DNA of 64,000 bases from Gloeopeniophorella convolvens. Its lineage: Eukaryota; Basidiomycota; Agaricomycetes; Russulales. A program made the translations under genes and the position numbers. The notes under the pieces were generated by a model. It was not told the origin of the DNA, did not search any database, and saw only the letters and a list, made by a program, of their open reading frames with translations. Below, piece after piece: positions 1 to 12,425 of the stretch; the stretch's first letter is position 1; each line of letters begins with the position of its first letter. Location of the stretch: NCBI GenBank assembly GCA_022496205.1, contig WTXD01000004.1:620001-684000 (forward strand). The letters are read 5' to 3'.

Positions 1-454
1 AGTGGCCTGTTGAAGTGCCTCCGCACTTTGGACAAGTTGTCGAGAAGTACAGCGTATGGCGGCGTGATGGACGCGCAGGGCTTTTCCGGGACCGACGCAT
101 GTGTTGCCAATGACCGACGTGCCAATCCAGAGGCAGCCCACCGCCGTGCGGGCACTCTGAAGGGCATGGTGAGAGGCAAACAGTGGCTGCTCGACGTCGA
201 CACCGCTTAGCGTATATAAGTATGCGCCTGTCTATCGAAATTTCAACTTGCTGGCGCTTCATTGGACACGGTCTGGCTCCTCATTTAGCCCCGGATTGGC
301 TAATTCCTTGTCCGTCCTGTCGGACGTCATCGGCCGGCGGCCTAACTTCAGACAATGATTCCGACGAACAATGCGAGTTTCTACCACAGGCACTACTACA
401 AATACATCGCAAGCATTCGATCAAACTTCGAGCCTAGCTTCGAGGCGCGCCCCT
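1..454. other. 3' flank of the GH3 gene, no gene seen
   Basis: This stretch lies downstream of the beta-glucosidase stop codon. Only short open frames without family resemblance are present, so I read it as 3' untranslated and intergenic DNA at the window edge. Confidence 0.5.
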
Positions 455-3400
455 TCAATTGGCAATCGATCCCTTCAAGAGCAAGTTGCGGCTGCTGGCG
501 CCCACAGAGATGCCCGTGGTGCCTTGGGGAATCTCCCAGCGTTGGGTGGTGGTGTTCCAGAAGGACAGGTCATAACGGGACAAGGTCAACGAAACCGACT
601 TTGACTGTCCAGCGGGGATAAAGACGCTGTCAAATCCTTTGAGGTTGAATGGTGCAGCGTTGGCCGACGCGGGTGGCGACGTGTAGAGCTGAGGAATCTA
701 AAGTGGAAAGGTTAAGCATACTAGCCGGCAAGCACACTGTTGGATCCACTAACCTCGGTTCCGTCAACTGTCCCGTTATTCTTGATGGTGAAGGAGACAG
801 TGATCACTGGGTCATGCAACCTAACATCGCTCCGTCATAATCTCTAACGACTAGATGACAATCATGCCCATACCAAGGGTCGAGGGATGATCCTGGGCCT
901 GACGGTGGAGTGCCGGTGCCAATGGAACCGGTGACAGTCAGCCCGGAATACTGGAACGTTGTATACGACAGCCCAAAGCCGTACTCGAACCTCGGGGCGA
1001 TGCCAGCCTGAGGAACTTGAGTCAGGCATGTCGCCGAGTCTCCCAAAGTAAGGAGGACTGACCGCATCGAAGTGCCTGTAGTCGATGAAAGTACCCTCGG
1101 TGTAAGGGATGGGTAGGATGTTCGAGTCCGAACTCGAAGCGTAGTTGACGGCCGCGGAATAGTCGGTAATCGACTTCCCGATGGTGTACGGAAGACGACC
1201 GCTGGTGGCAGTGCAGAATTCAGCTCGCGATTCGTACCGAAGGTGCGAGTCCCAAACCTTGGGTTGTAGGCGCCGTAGAGCACGTCAACGAGCGCGTTTC
1301 CTGGAAGGCAGAAGACATCAATCCCGTGCTTAGGTCCGCGGCTATGGCTGGAACGAACCTGCTTCTTGGCCAGGGATACCGCTCCAGACCTAGACCCTAG
1401 TCCTCGTCACTGCATCTTAGGATCATTTTTGTGAAATCTTACCACAGCCGTAACTGATTGAACGCGATATGGGGTAAGAATCTATCATATCAGCATGGGT
1501 GTATAAAGACGGACCATTCGAATTATCAATCCAAGCCTCCATATTGATAGGCCCGACACTGTTCACGACAACGATAGTGTTCGAATTGACGCTGGCAACC
1601 TTCTGGACCAGAGCGTCCTGTTCCAGTTCTCTCAGCTACTGCGAAGTCAGGCGTTGCGCCTAAACTCACGCCTCCATGCCAAGCGCTCAGGTCGTTGCGG
1701 TCACCGGCGTTGCCCTCCACAGTGATGTAACCTTCGCCACTGTCCGCGGTGATGAAAACCAATGCCACACTCTTGCCAGAGGCAACGCTGCCGGCTGTCG
1801 TCAGGTCTGTGTCACTCGTAGCAGACGTGATTGTCGAGCCATCCGCCTGCGCTTGTGTAGTGAGGGAGGTGATAGGCTGCACAGTGCTTCGTGAGAGTAT
1901 TCAAGGTAAACTGACAAACCTACTCACCGCAACAAGGTAAGGGAAGTTGTCCGTGCTGAGGCGAGGTCAGCCATCTTTTCATAGAGAAGGTCGTAACACA
2001 CGCACCCACTACCCCAGCCCATGGCAAGCACACCCGTGTTACAGCCACGATCAGAGCAGCTGAAAACTAGTTGGCTGGGAAGCAGGATCATCAAATGCAT
2101 CCTCCTACCTGTTGGGACCTGCTGGGTTTGGAATTGCGCCGCTTCCGACGACCGCAATGCTCTTCGGCGCCTTCAGGGGCAGCGCGCTGTTAGTGTTCTT
2201 CAGCAGGACGGTGGAAGCGGCCCCAATCGTCCGGATGAGGCTGGGCGTATCTCAGCATGATGCCACCGTTATAGAGGACAGAGCAGACGTAGCGTGATCC
2301 CCTTGGACATTGACGTGTTGATTCGCTCCGCCATTGCTGTTCCAGGCATTGAAATTGACAGCAGGGAAACCTGAATCTTGGCCCAAAAGGTACCTGCCAA
2401 ACAGTGAGATGATGACCAGAGCAGTTCTTCACGTTATCCCACCATGCGGCCAGAATCCGGGTAGCCATATCCTGCGGGATGTCAGCGCATTATATTCATC
2501 AGGTGAAGGCAACCTTACATCGATGCGCGAAGAGGAAACCTGACCACTGTTTACAGCTGAGACCAGGGCTGGTCCAAAATAGCTGCAGACATACGTGAGT
2601 ACTCGACTGCAGTAGAGACAATGTATGCGAGTACCTGACGCCCGAGTTTTCGGCCGTATCACCAGGCATGGTCATCTGAAGCAAGGGTCATCGATGAAGC
2701 TCATGGGTGCGTCGAGTGAGCGACCAACATCGAGACCATTGTTCGTGGCTGGGACAGTCGAATGGGTAGCCCACCAGTCTGGGAGCGAGTTGGTCAACGG
2801 TCACCCATCGCTACCTGACTCTTGGAAGCACCAACCCGACGTGACGTCTGAAGAAGTGACCAATTAACACCAATAAGCAGCACTCAGAGACTGGAATCTT
2901 ACATCCTTGGAAGCCGAGTTCTGTCTTCAGAAGCCCGTTCAATGTTCCCCCGTTCTCGCATGCAAAAGTTCCGTTTACTTTCACCAATAAAGCCTAAGAT
3001 GTCGTTATAGACTAAGCACAGTTCAAGTTGCTCACTCTGGTCTGCGTGTTCATTAGCGCCATTTGGTCTAACCCAGAAGAAGCTGCGGACTTACTGTAGC
3101 TGCACATCACAGAGGCAACATCCGCTTGCACAGCACGCAGGAACTGTGACCCAGAGTAAAGTAAGCATTATTAGAAGGAGAATAGTTGTCCAGTGAACAT
3201 ACGGGAGCTAAGTAAAGTTCGTGTTGCTGAGGCCTCTCTTGTCAACAAGTTCGCGATGGAAATTAAGAAGCCAAATCGTACCGTTCTGGTCTCCTGTGTC
3301 AGGAACATGTCTCTGTCGGCACAGGAAAACGACATACCTGTCATCTACATTCGACGAGCTAGTGTCACGGGAATGCTCTTGTTCGCTATGAAAGATGGAT

Positions 3401-4770
3401 CAGCTACAGGCTGGCGTTCTGAGATCATTCCATACTTGTTGATGTAGTGCTTTGCGCAGGCTTGGACTCCCTGAGATTGGATTCCTGTGACTGTCTCGTA
3501 GGCACCTTCACCAGAAAGATAAGGGTCCCCGCCAAATCTGTCAGTCCATTCCTGTGAGTGGCCTAGCACCGACAAGAGGGACAGGCGCTTACCCTTCCCA
3601 GTTGCGTCCAGCGGCAGGCGAACGCACGAGATTCCTGCGTCCATGTTAGCATATCGAACCCTTGATCATCGACAAAAATCTGACTTACATCATGGGCCCA
3701 AGGGCGACATTGACACCTTTGCCACGGAACTCAGCACCCATGGCTGCACCTCTCTGATTCATCAAGGTGCGATTGAAACTAGGGGGGTTTAGAAAGATAT
3801 ATACGGCCATCACTCAGTACATACGTGGCTGCAACATTGATCGCGCTGGTACACGGTCGATCAGCTTTCGTGCCTTGGCAGTGCGGTGCATTCCATAACT
3901 CACGCAGGGAACGCGGACACCAAGTCGGTATCACGGACACCGAGGGGGCTATCTGGTTGCGGGTCAAAGAGGTGTAGACGGGGCACATTGCAAGGCATAC
4001 CCTCGAGGCAAAGACCGGGGAAGTTGATGGATGAGATAGCCGGTGTGTTACCGACGCAGTTTCCTGACCGAATTGAGTATCTTCAACACCTGCAGGGTAA
4101 CCTAGAACGCGTACCTCTCTCCCACATGACACCTGGAGCATACCGTCAGTTTCTGTTCTGAAACACGAGAGTCCGCCGTACCTGTACCCAGGTTAACTTT
4201 ATCTTGAAGGGACATTTTTGCAAGTGTAGTCTTCGCCTAGAGACTCATTTGTGAGTGGGGAGGTACAATGAACCCACACAAATGCTCACCTTTGCGTATG
4301 CGGCGGTCCAATCTGGGGAAATATTCGCTGGGATTGGCTCAGAATCTGAACAAATCAAGATAGGCGGAAGCTTACATGGCGTGGGAGTAGAACTCGTTGA
4401 CGTAGTCGTGGAAGAAGAAGATTTCGATGTTGAAGAGCTGGAAGTTGTACCTGATGATGACCTTGTGGAAGACGAGGACGACGAGGACGACGCAGTGCCA
4501 GGGAGGCACTGAGAATAGTCTATGCGCATTTCAATATACTATCAGACGACCCGGCGGACGGGTTGAGCGCACAAGTGTTGAGCTCAGTGCACGCGTATCC
4601 ACTGATGCATGTCGTGGCACCAGCCCTGCAGTCGTGATAGTTAGCTATATTCTTACGCTCAAGGTGAGGATCAACCATCCAATGCCACCACATTGTCCAT
4701 ATGCGCCTGATTGCGCTGATGCGACGCTCGCTGATGCTAGAAGTGCGGCAAGAGTACCCAAGTGTTTCAT
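455..4770 (-). CDS. Secreted GH3 beta-glucosidase with N-terminal CBM1
   Basis: Extracellular enzyme that hydrolyses cellobiose and short cello-oligosaccharides to glucose. The start at 4770 opens a signal peptide ([19 protein letters not shown]) followed by a cellulose-binding CBM1 whose pieces [27 protein letters not shown] and YYSQCLPGT join across two introns (the first at 4626-4675). A Ser/Thr linker follows, then the GH3 catalytic domain with [15 protein letters not shown], the nucleophile motif SDWWATHST (its Asp codon is split by an intron near 2795-2850), [16 protein letters not shown] and [11 protein letters not shown]. The GH3 C-terminal domain has [17 protein letters not shown] and [13 protein letters not shown], and the fibronectin-III-like tail ends [27 protein letters not shown] at 455. 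The frame changes many times, but every junction I traced falls on a usable short intron. Architecture matches Phanerochaete Cel3A-type enzymes. Internal exon ends are partly inferred. Confidence 0.87.
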
Positions 4771-5483
4771 GACAGGAGTGAGGAGAGCTGCCAGCTAGAA
4801 GGACTCGTGCATTGACAGCGCAGCGTTTTAAGCAGAAAAATAGTTCATTTTACTGGAAACACTCTTGGCCTATGAACAGGGTCGAAGTCGTAGACGCAGG
4901 TGCGGATACGTTGCGTTCCGGAGAAGGCGCGGAGGACGGATAAACGACGGGTTGGTTCGCAAGATGAGAACGACCACCAAGAAAGATAGGGGACGTTATC
5001 TCTAGCATGGGCAGACGGGTACCGCACCGAAGACCTGAGACAGGATGCCACATGATGCATCTTGTTTTCCGAATTATTCGAGAGAGGATGTCGTGACGGG
5101 GATGCATGTCTTCGCTCGTGTGTTTGTCTCCGGAGGAGAATCCGCGTCAAGTCAAAGCCACGCGACTGGCGAGGCTTCTCTGCGATCACGAGGTCGCGCT
5201 TGCCCTCGTGCTCACGCTGTCCATTTGGTGATGTCCCGCACACAACACCTTTAGAGTCTGCTTTCGAGGTAGAATGCCCGTACTTCGGACCGTTCTCGGG
5301 CCTGCATGGATGCAAGGGTTGCCTCAAGTCCCCAATATGAGCGTAAGGGGCAGGACAGGGCATTAAAGTTGCACTTCCTAGGGTAAATTGGTGAGGTTCG
5401 GAGCGTTCGAGCGGTCGTAGAGCTGTCATGAGAATTGATTAAGATTAGCGAGTATGATAGATCGTATAGATGGTTCACGTGTG
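4771..5483. other. GH3 promoter region and OSBP 3' flank
   Basis: About 700 bp between the start of the beta-glucosidase gene and the stop of the oxysterol-binding protein gene. Long frames here (for example 4845-5429 on the minus strand) have no family resemblance. It should hold the beta-glucosidase promoter; I see no convincing TATA box or operator. Confidence 0.45.
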
Positions 5484-8166
5484 TTACCACAGAGGGTCCA
5501 CATCCTTCCAGCCTTTAGCCCGTTGTTCCCAATATCCTCCAGCGTAGACCCACTCATCACCTTCGCGTCTAAACCAGCGCGGCTCGCGATCCTTCCCTTG
5601 TCTACGTCGCTCCCGCTGAAGCTCCTCCAAGCGCTCTTTTTCGGCCTCGGCGTGGTCGAGATTGCCTTCCTCTAGTGCGCGGACATCGGGGCGGTAGCGT
5701 GAATCCGTTGGCGGGAGTTTGCCCTCCAAATCCGCAGTAATCTCGTTGAGCGTGATTCCCCAAGATGTAAAACCATAGAAGTCCGGGGCATTCTTCGGGA
5801 AAGGTGTCATCCTCCATAGGACTTGCAGGTGGTTAGGACCTAGTTTGCGTGCCAGAGCTTCGTCCCATTTACCCTCCAGGGTGGAGTCGATGTCACCTGA
5901 AGGGGAGTATACTGTGCCGGAGACTTGGTTGGGCATTCCCCAATACCCAGATTCTTTGAACTCGACTACGCAACGGGCACGAGTTGAGACATTCTCAATT
6001 GTCATTTTGCCCGTATGCTCTAGGTATTTGGTACCCATCATCAAATTTCGCATGAAAGACGAGGGCTTTTTCCTGAAATAACAGCGTCACTCTACGATCG
6101 GAGATAGGTGGTCTCTTCTTACCACTGGTAGTGATCATTCCCAATCTTGACGTTATTTATGCCAAGAGGGATGACCTCCAAGCTTTTCCCTGGGGGCAGG
6201 TGGGAGTACCATAAGCGGTTGTTAGTCGGGCGTCGGTCGGCCTGCCACGTACCCCAGAATTTCGTCTTTCCGGACGACGTAGCGTACAGCTCCCATCCAT
6301 GACCTTGCGCATGGTATGCCATGATTACAGGATGGTGGCTGACCTTCTCAGCGATGAATTTGAGTTTCGGGACCTCGAAAGTTTCAGCGAGTAGGGGGTT
6401 GCTGGCGTCCGCATGAATATGTGTCTGCGGTAGTGGTACCAAGGACTTACAAGCCTTTCCGGCTTGAACGGTGCCTCGTATGCGCATATCCGGAGACCGC
6501 AAAGGCCGCCACGTAGCACATGCGCTCGATAGGATCCTGAGTTTGGGAGGCTTCACGAAGCAGGTCATAGTACTCGACTTCTTCTGCCGTACGTTGGAGC
6601 AGAGTCAAGGGCTCGTTGAACGTCACGGGGAATGCGATACTGGAAAGATCCTATTGGAGGGAGAAACGAGGGTAAGACTGGCGCGCGCGAGGACAATGGC
6701 AGGTCAGATTGCACCTTTCCTACATTCTTCTTGAACACTGCGAACAGACTACCCTCGTCTGCAACGGGCCCACTTGGCAGGGTCGATCGATGGGTTATCT
6801 CTTGCTGGCCGATTGTCGCTTCATGTTCACCAATTGCCAGTGAACGGCGCACCTCATCCTCGTCTTCATCAGTGTCAGATGCCTCCGAGTCGTGGGAGGT
6901 GCTCTGGCTCAGCTGCTCATCGAAGACGTTCATCCGATTTTCAGTCGCGCCTGCTTCCAAAGGAGGTGTCTCGAGGAAAAACTCCTCTGCACCCTCAGGT
7001 TCGTCCACTGCGTCATACCAGATGCTACCACTATCACTCAAAGAAGTGACTGTGGACATCCAAGTTTTCCGGGCGATGGCGGTAGAGAACCGCGTAGGCG
7101 TGTCACTTCGGTCCTCATGCTGCTCTTCAACAGTGGATTGTAGGGGTGACCCGTGCACAAGAGGAGGGTTGCTGTCAATGAAGGTACCAGACGGATTCAT
7201 ATTGCTGAGAGCTGCGTGCTGCAACCTCAATGAAGATATGGCCGCTTGTACGCGATCGTACGGAGCCATATGCGTCGATGAATGTGTCGGCAGTGGCTTC
7301 TCGTCGATGGAGAAAGACGCTTCCGTGGGAGTATGTACATTGCTATGGGCTTCAATCGAGTTAGATGTACCGCTGAGTGTGCCGCAGAAGGGGTACGTAC
7401 ATTTCTTGAAAAGTCCGAACATGCCATCTTTCGAGGCATCTTTCGGCTTGTCCTTATCCTTCTCCGGTTTTGGCTTAGAAGAGCTTGGAACGCGCCTTTT
7501 GGGATCCAACTGGTGCCAAGCCTGGACTGCACCTTCGAGCTCTGCAAGAGACTATTTGGTAGATGAGACAGGCGCAAAGATGGGAAGAGCTGCACTGACA
7601 AGACCCATTTCCTCAAGTACCATCGAGGTCTTGCCGAAATGAGTGAAGCCGACACGCGATGCAACTCTACCGATAGAAGACTTGCGCCCCATTGACCTTC
7701 CCGGATCTGGCGGGGGAGCGATGAAATTACTTGAAGTAGTCAGCACCGTCGCTCGAGAATCCGTAAGACCTCTGAGCTCACCGAAAGGCAGCCATCCACG
7801 CGTCAAATTCCTCTGCATCGAGACATTTGATGTGGAATATCGCCCTTTCGGCGTCGATGTGTATGTCTTTGGCACTGCGTGCAGTAGAGATGGCGGCCTG
7901 GGAGACCGACAATTGGTCTCTTGCAGGCTTTCCAGGCTCGAAGGAATATTCGAGGATACCATTCTGGTATAAGACGAAGTACCTCCGCGCGAAGCCTGGT
8001 AGATCCTTAGACACGCAACCACGGAACGGGCTCAACCCCTACCTTGCATCTTCTTTCGCCTCTTCTTCAGCAACCATCCCTGTCGCACGATCACGCGGGG
8101 AGCGGGGAATGAGACAGGGGAGGTTGGGGAGGAGAACGACGCGTGCTTAGGGTGGCCGGGCTGCAT
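5484..8166 (-). CDS. Oxysterol-binding protein with PH domain (Osh family)
   Basis: Sterol/phosphoinositide exchange protein expected at membrane contact sites. The start at 8166 gives MQPGHPKHASFSS, then a PH domain (GWLLKKRRKKMQ | GFARRYFVLYQNG ... EEFDAWMAAFR) joined across a short intron. A long acidic, Ser-rich middle runs from about 7500 to 6750. The ORD lipid-transfer domain has FPVTFNEPLTLLQR, NPLLAETFE, the diagnostic EKVSHHPVIMAYHAQGHGW (OSBP fingerprint EQVSHHPP; the second Pro is Val here) and FWGT. The C-terminal part (5484-6053) reads TGKMTIENVSTRARCVVEFKESGYWG and ends in a Glu/Arg-rich helix with PRWFRREGDEWVY. The middle holds EEFFLETP after an acidic run, a possible weak FFAT-type ER-tethering motif. 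Which yeast Osh it matches cannot be settled from sequence alone. Confidence 0.87.
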
Positions 8167-8798
8167 GGTGGTGTAACAGTCAGGGTAAGACGCGTTGAGG
8201 GGTCGCAGCACGGGGCGCGAGTGCCCAGCTTAGCTCGGGAGCCGTCCTGATGCGGGGACGGGAACGGACGGGTCGCGGGGCTCGTGACAGCAGTATTCAC
8301 GAAAACCCCGATTATGGGCGAACGGTGCCTCTCGCGCACTCGCAGTGCGCTGCTACGACTGATTGGGGGCGATGGGTACAAACGCCCCGGTAGTGGAAGG
8401 CGTGAGCGTGGCGGTCGTTGCGATGCCGGCGGGAACACGCGCCAAAAAGGATTGGGTCACTGGAAGCGACAATATGAATTACGCGAGGCGAGATTGCCCC
8501 CGTGGTTTACGTCGCGATTGAGAGAGCAGACTCGCACACACAGCCGGATGCTCACGGACTATCCAGGGCTGCTTACAGGCCAGAGAAAGGTGCTTATTTC
8601 TCAACTCGATGAGCAACTGGGCGCGCGGGTGCCGAGCGATGTGCTTACTCAGGCTCAGGAAAAGGGTACCTCGAAAGGTCCCACGGAACGGTCCGGCCGA
8701 ATATAACCCCGTCTCTAATCTTTCCCCCATCGTACCCTCACCCCTCCTCTCTTTCCTCCACCATAGCGTCCTCACGCATCCAAGCAATCCTCAGCACA
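8167..8798. promoter_or_regulatory. Shared divergent promoter region, OSBP and 6PGDH
   Basis: About 630 bp between two divergent start codons. The 6PGDH side ends in a pyrimidine-rich stretch (about 8705-8765), a common core-promoter and leader feature of highly expressed fungal genes. No separate gene is supported. Confidence 0.5.
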
Positions 8799-10702
8799 AT
8801 GGCCACGTTCGTACATCACCTTCTCTCGTACCCCTTACCGTACCGATCAGCCCCTATTATCTAGTGGTGATATCGGCCTCATCGGTCTGGCCGTCATGGT
8901 GCGTATCGCCGTTTATGCGCCCTCTCTTCAATGCGTCTCACATATAGTACAGGGTCAGAACCTCATTTTGAACATGAACGACAAGGGGTTCAACGTCGTC
9001 GCGTATAACCGCACGACCTCCAAAGTTGATGATTTCCTTGCAAACGAGGCCAAGGGTGCGTCATCCCCAATCACCACACGAGACTGTCTAAATTGGTCTT
9101 CCTGCAGGAACCAACGTTCAGGGTGCTCACTCGATTGAGGAGCTCGTTGCTAAGCTTAAGCGCCCGCGCAAGATCATCCTTCTTGTCAAGGCTGGCGCTG
9201 CTGTGCAGAGCTTTATTGGCCAGCTTGAACCCCACCTCGAGAAGGGTGACATCATCATCGATGGTGGCAACTCTCATTACCCGGACACCATCCGTCGCGT
9301 CAAGGAGCTCGAATCCAAGGGTCTCCTTTTCGTTGGCTCCGGCGTGTCTGGTGGCGAGGAAGGCGCTCGTTTCGGCCCCTCGCTCATGCCCGGTGGGTCC
9401 CCCGATGCCTGGCCGGCCATCAAAGAGATTTTCCAAAAGACCTCCGCGCAAGTCCAGGGCGACCCTTGCGCCGACTGGATGGGCGAGTCTGGTGCTGGCC
9501 ACTACGTGAAGATGGTGCACAACGGTATGCTGGTGTCTTGCATCTACGATTGAGCGCAGTGCGATCCCCATTTAGGTATTGAGTATGGTGACATGCAGCT
9601 TATCGCCGAGGCATATGATATTTTGAAGCGTGGCCTCAGTCTCAAAGAGGGTGAGATTGCCGACATCTTCGAGAAGTGGAACAAGGGTGTCCTCGACTCT
9701 TTCTTGATCGAGATCACCACCGACATCCTCCGCTTCAACGATGATGACGGCGAGCCCCTTGTCACCAAAATTCTGGATCAGGCTGGTCAGAAGGGAACTG
9801 GCAAGTGGACGGCTATCAATGCTCTCGACGCTGGAACCCCTGGTATGTTCTCACAGCTTGCGCTCTGTTTAGTCTGACCGGTGATGATAGTCACTCTCAT
9901 CGGCGAGGCTGTCTTCGCTCGCACCTTGTCTGCTTTCAAGGCCGAGCGCACCCGTGCTAGCAAGATCATCGCTGGCCCCGAGAAGGAGGCTTTCCGTGGT
10001 GACAAGCAGCAGTTCATCGATGACTTGGAGCAGGCCCTCTATGCTTCTAAGATCATCTCGTACGCGCAGGGTTTCATGCTCATGCGTGAGACTGCCAAGG
10101 AGCTAGGCTGGCATCTGAACTACGCCGGCATTGCCCGTATCTGGCGCGGTGGCTGCATCATCAAGGTTTGGGCCGCCCGGATTTCATCGTATCGGATTAC
10201 TCATCTCATCTCATTGATATAGTCCGTTTTCCTCGGCGATATCACCTCTGCCTACGAGAAAAACCCCAACCTTGAGTCCCTACTCTTCGACAATTTCTTC
10301 AACAAGGGTGATTCCGATAATCCTCGGCCAATTCATCAGCTGGCTGATTTTATTTGTAGCTATTCACAAGGCGCAGCCCGGTTGGAGGCGTGTTAACGCT
10401 CAGGCCGTCCTCTGGGGCATCCCTACTCCTGCGTTCAGCACTGCCCTCGCGTTCTTGGACGGTTACCGCAGTGAAGTGCTCCCTGCCAACCTCATCCAGG
10501 GGCAGCGTGACTACTTCGGTGCCCACACCTTCCGCGTCCTCCCGGGCAAGGAGAACGCCAAGCTCCAGGCGGGCCAGGACATCCGTAAGTCCTTCTCTCC
10601 CTACTACTGTTGAAAAAGGCTTCGTTTCTCACTATGCTACCTCCAGACATCAACTGGACCGGACGCGGTGGCAACGTCTCCGCCTCCAGCTACAACGCAT
10701 AG
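8799..10702 (+). CDS. GND1: 6-phosphogluconate dehydrogenase, decarboxylating
   Basis: Cytosolic oxidative pentose-phosphate enzyme: 6-phosphogluconate + NADP+ gives ribulose 5-phosphate, CO2 and NADPH. The first exon is tiny (ATGGCCAC) and splices to give [27 protein letters not shown], the Rossmann dinucleotide site. Catalytic landmarks follow: [48 protein letters not shown], then [17 protein letters not shown]-type loop DILRFND and [12 protein letters not shown]. The C-terminal tail [11 protein letters not shown] ... [17 protein letters not shown] ends at 10702. Several short introns interrupt it (for example around 8902-8952, 9847-9890, 10165-10222, 10306-10360). All family landmarks are present and the length is normal (about 490 residues). 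Confidence 0.95.
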
Positions 10703-11412
10703 GCATCCACAAATACGCGAGAGGCGCTGTTATCGCGTATGTCGGCGCCACGATAGATGTGTTCCTCGGGCATCATTGTTCCGTTGTAGGAGTCTGGCAA
10801 AGAAGAAGCGGTAGAATGCTTTGTAACACGATAACTTGTATGTGTGAAAAATGAACGCGAAGTCTTCCGCTCTTTGTAAGAACCTGCGAACGCGTGCCTT
10901 GTCGGGAGCAGGCGTGGGTGTCTCCTTTCCCGGAAAGAAAGAATGCACTCAGCAAGGTTCTCAGAAGCGCCGGAAACGTTCAAGCGTGACAAAACACTCC
11001 AGCGCTCGCGATCGCTGCTGCTGCGGGCGCTGCAACTCGGGCGGGAGGAACGACTCGGATGCGAGTGTGCCGCGGCCGGCTCATGTCCTGTATATACGCG
11101 CACACAGCTCGTTCGGCCGCAATGGCGGTGAAGACAGTAGATGCACGATCACGGGTACACCCCAGTTGGAACTGTTGCGAATGGACAATCGGATGGACTG
11201 CGAATCAATGCGAGTTGGAGAGGCAGACGTGCATATATAGTGGTCTCGTGCGTCGCATACACCCTTGTTCGCATACATGATAGCAGTAATGTGTGATGCG
11301 ATTCGTACCCGGTGCTGCCAGTGAGTACGGACATCTTTCATGAATAGTCGTTAAATCGCCAGATCAGACTTGAGACACACAAAGCGAAGAGGATATAGTA
11401 TAGTATCACAGG
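10703..11412. other. Convergent 3' flanks, no gene seen
   Basis: About 710 bp between the ends of the 6PGDH and fasciclin genes, which are transcribed towards each other. Only short frames without family resemblance occur. I assign it to 3' UTRs and intergenic DNA. Confidence 0.5.
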
Positions 11413-12174
11413 CTAGTCGCCTTGCACGGTGCCGTCGATGACGTAGACAATCCCGTTGGATGCCTTCAAAACAGCACATGTTGGCACGGTGAAATTACGT
11501 TCATGTTCGAAGGACACACCTCTCTCATGCCAATGATACCAATCTCGCCATTTATTAGAACCCTTGACCACTCGGGGCCATCCGGATTCTTGTTGGTTTC
11601 CTTGAAGGTGACCGTCTTACCCTCGGCAAAGGTCGGGTATGTGCGGGACAGAAGTGGGATTGGAGATTCCTGAAACCAGGTCAATTCGGTTATAATTCAG
11701 CGGAACGAAGTGAAGGACAGACGGGGATGATGTGAAGAGAAACCCATCGCTCAACGTTATTTTTTGAGCGCTCGTCGAACTCTTGCTCAGTCATCTCAAT
11801 CTTCCCGTCAGCGGGATCCGGGTCCTGGTGGCTTGGGTGGACGTAAGCGAACTACATGACAGACTCGCGCAGGCCTGCAATGCTTACGGTTTCCTCGCCA
11901 GCGCCATTACAGCCTTATTCGTGGGGACTAGGACTGTTAGATTGGTGCTATTTTCCACGAACATGCGGCTCAATTCGAGTTCCCTTGCATAAGAGAAGAA
12001 GATTGAAGTGCTTGGCTCGATTGTGAGCACATCAAACAATGTCGGGAGGGTGTTCATGGGGCGTTCGAACGTGTCCATCGGGACGCTAGGAATGACTATT
12101 TGTTCTGCGGCGGCGATGTGCAACCTAAGCCCGATGAAGGCGAGTGAGAGTAGATGTGCAGAGAAGGGCCTCAT
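11413..12174 (-). CDS. Small secreted fasciclin (FAS1) domain protein
   Basis: Probable extracellular or wall-associated adhesion protein with one FAS1 domain. The start at 12174 gives a signal peptide (MRPFSAHLLSLAFIGLRLHIAAAEQ). The FAS1 domain follows: TLFDVLTIEPSTSIFFSYARELELSRMF, NLTVLVPTNKAVMALARKP (first conserved FAS1 box, fas1 'TVFAPTNxA'), and after introns TVTFKETNKNPDGPEWSRVLINGEIGI ... ASNGIVYVIDGTVQGD (second FAS1 box, 'NGVIHVID'). Stop at 11413. No GPI signal or second domain is visible. Exact partners and function are unknown. Confidence 0.8.
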
Positions 12175-12425
12175 TTTCACAGCGCAGTGAGCCAGGTGAT
12201 GTCAGAGTCTCTGTCAAGGCGTGGCCCTGCTGGTCTCCCGGAGGCAGACGCACGATTACGTCAACCCTTGTTCCGCGGGATCCTCCATCTGGTGGCCCTG
12301 CACCAGCCAAGACAGGACAACGCGCTCCGGTATTATAATTCATCCCGGCCCGGATCTGCATGAGCGACTCGGATAGATTTGGCTTGAGCGAACCGCACGC
12401 TTGATCAACTTTGAACAGCGATTAG
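12175..12425. promoter_or_regulatory. Divergent promoter, FAS1 and ASNSD1-like genes
   Basis: A compact 251-bp gap between two divergent start codons must carry both promoters. A TATA-like stretch (about 12332-12340, gtattataat) sits some 85 bp before the ASNSD1-like start. Confidence 0.45.

Noticed and set aside
455..4770. GH3 gene as a pseudogene because of many frame changes
   Set aside because: At each junction I checked (CBM1, nucleophile, GDHA-TLIR join) a GT-AG intron restores the expected family sequence exactly.
4845..5429. 194-codon minus-strand frame as a gene
   Set aside because: No family resemblance, and unordered composition.
6632..7642. 336-codon plus-strand frame
   Set aside because: Antisense shadow of the Ser-rich middle of the oxysterol-binding protein gene.
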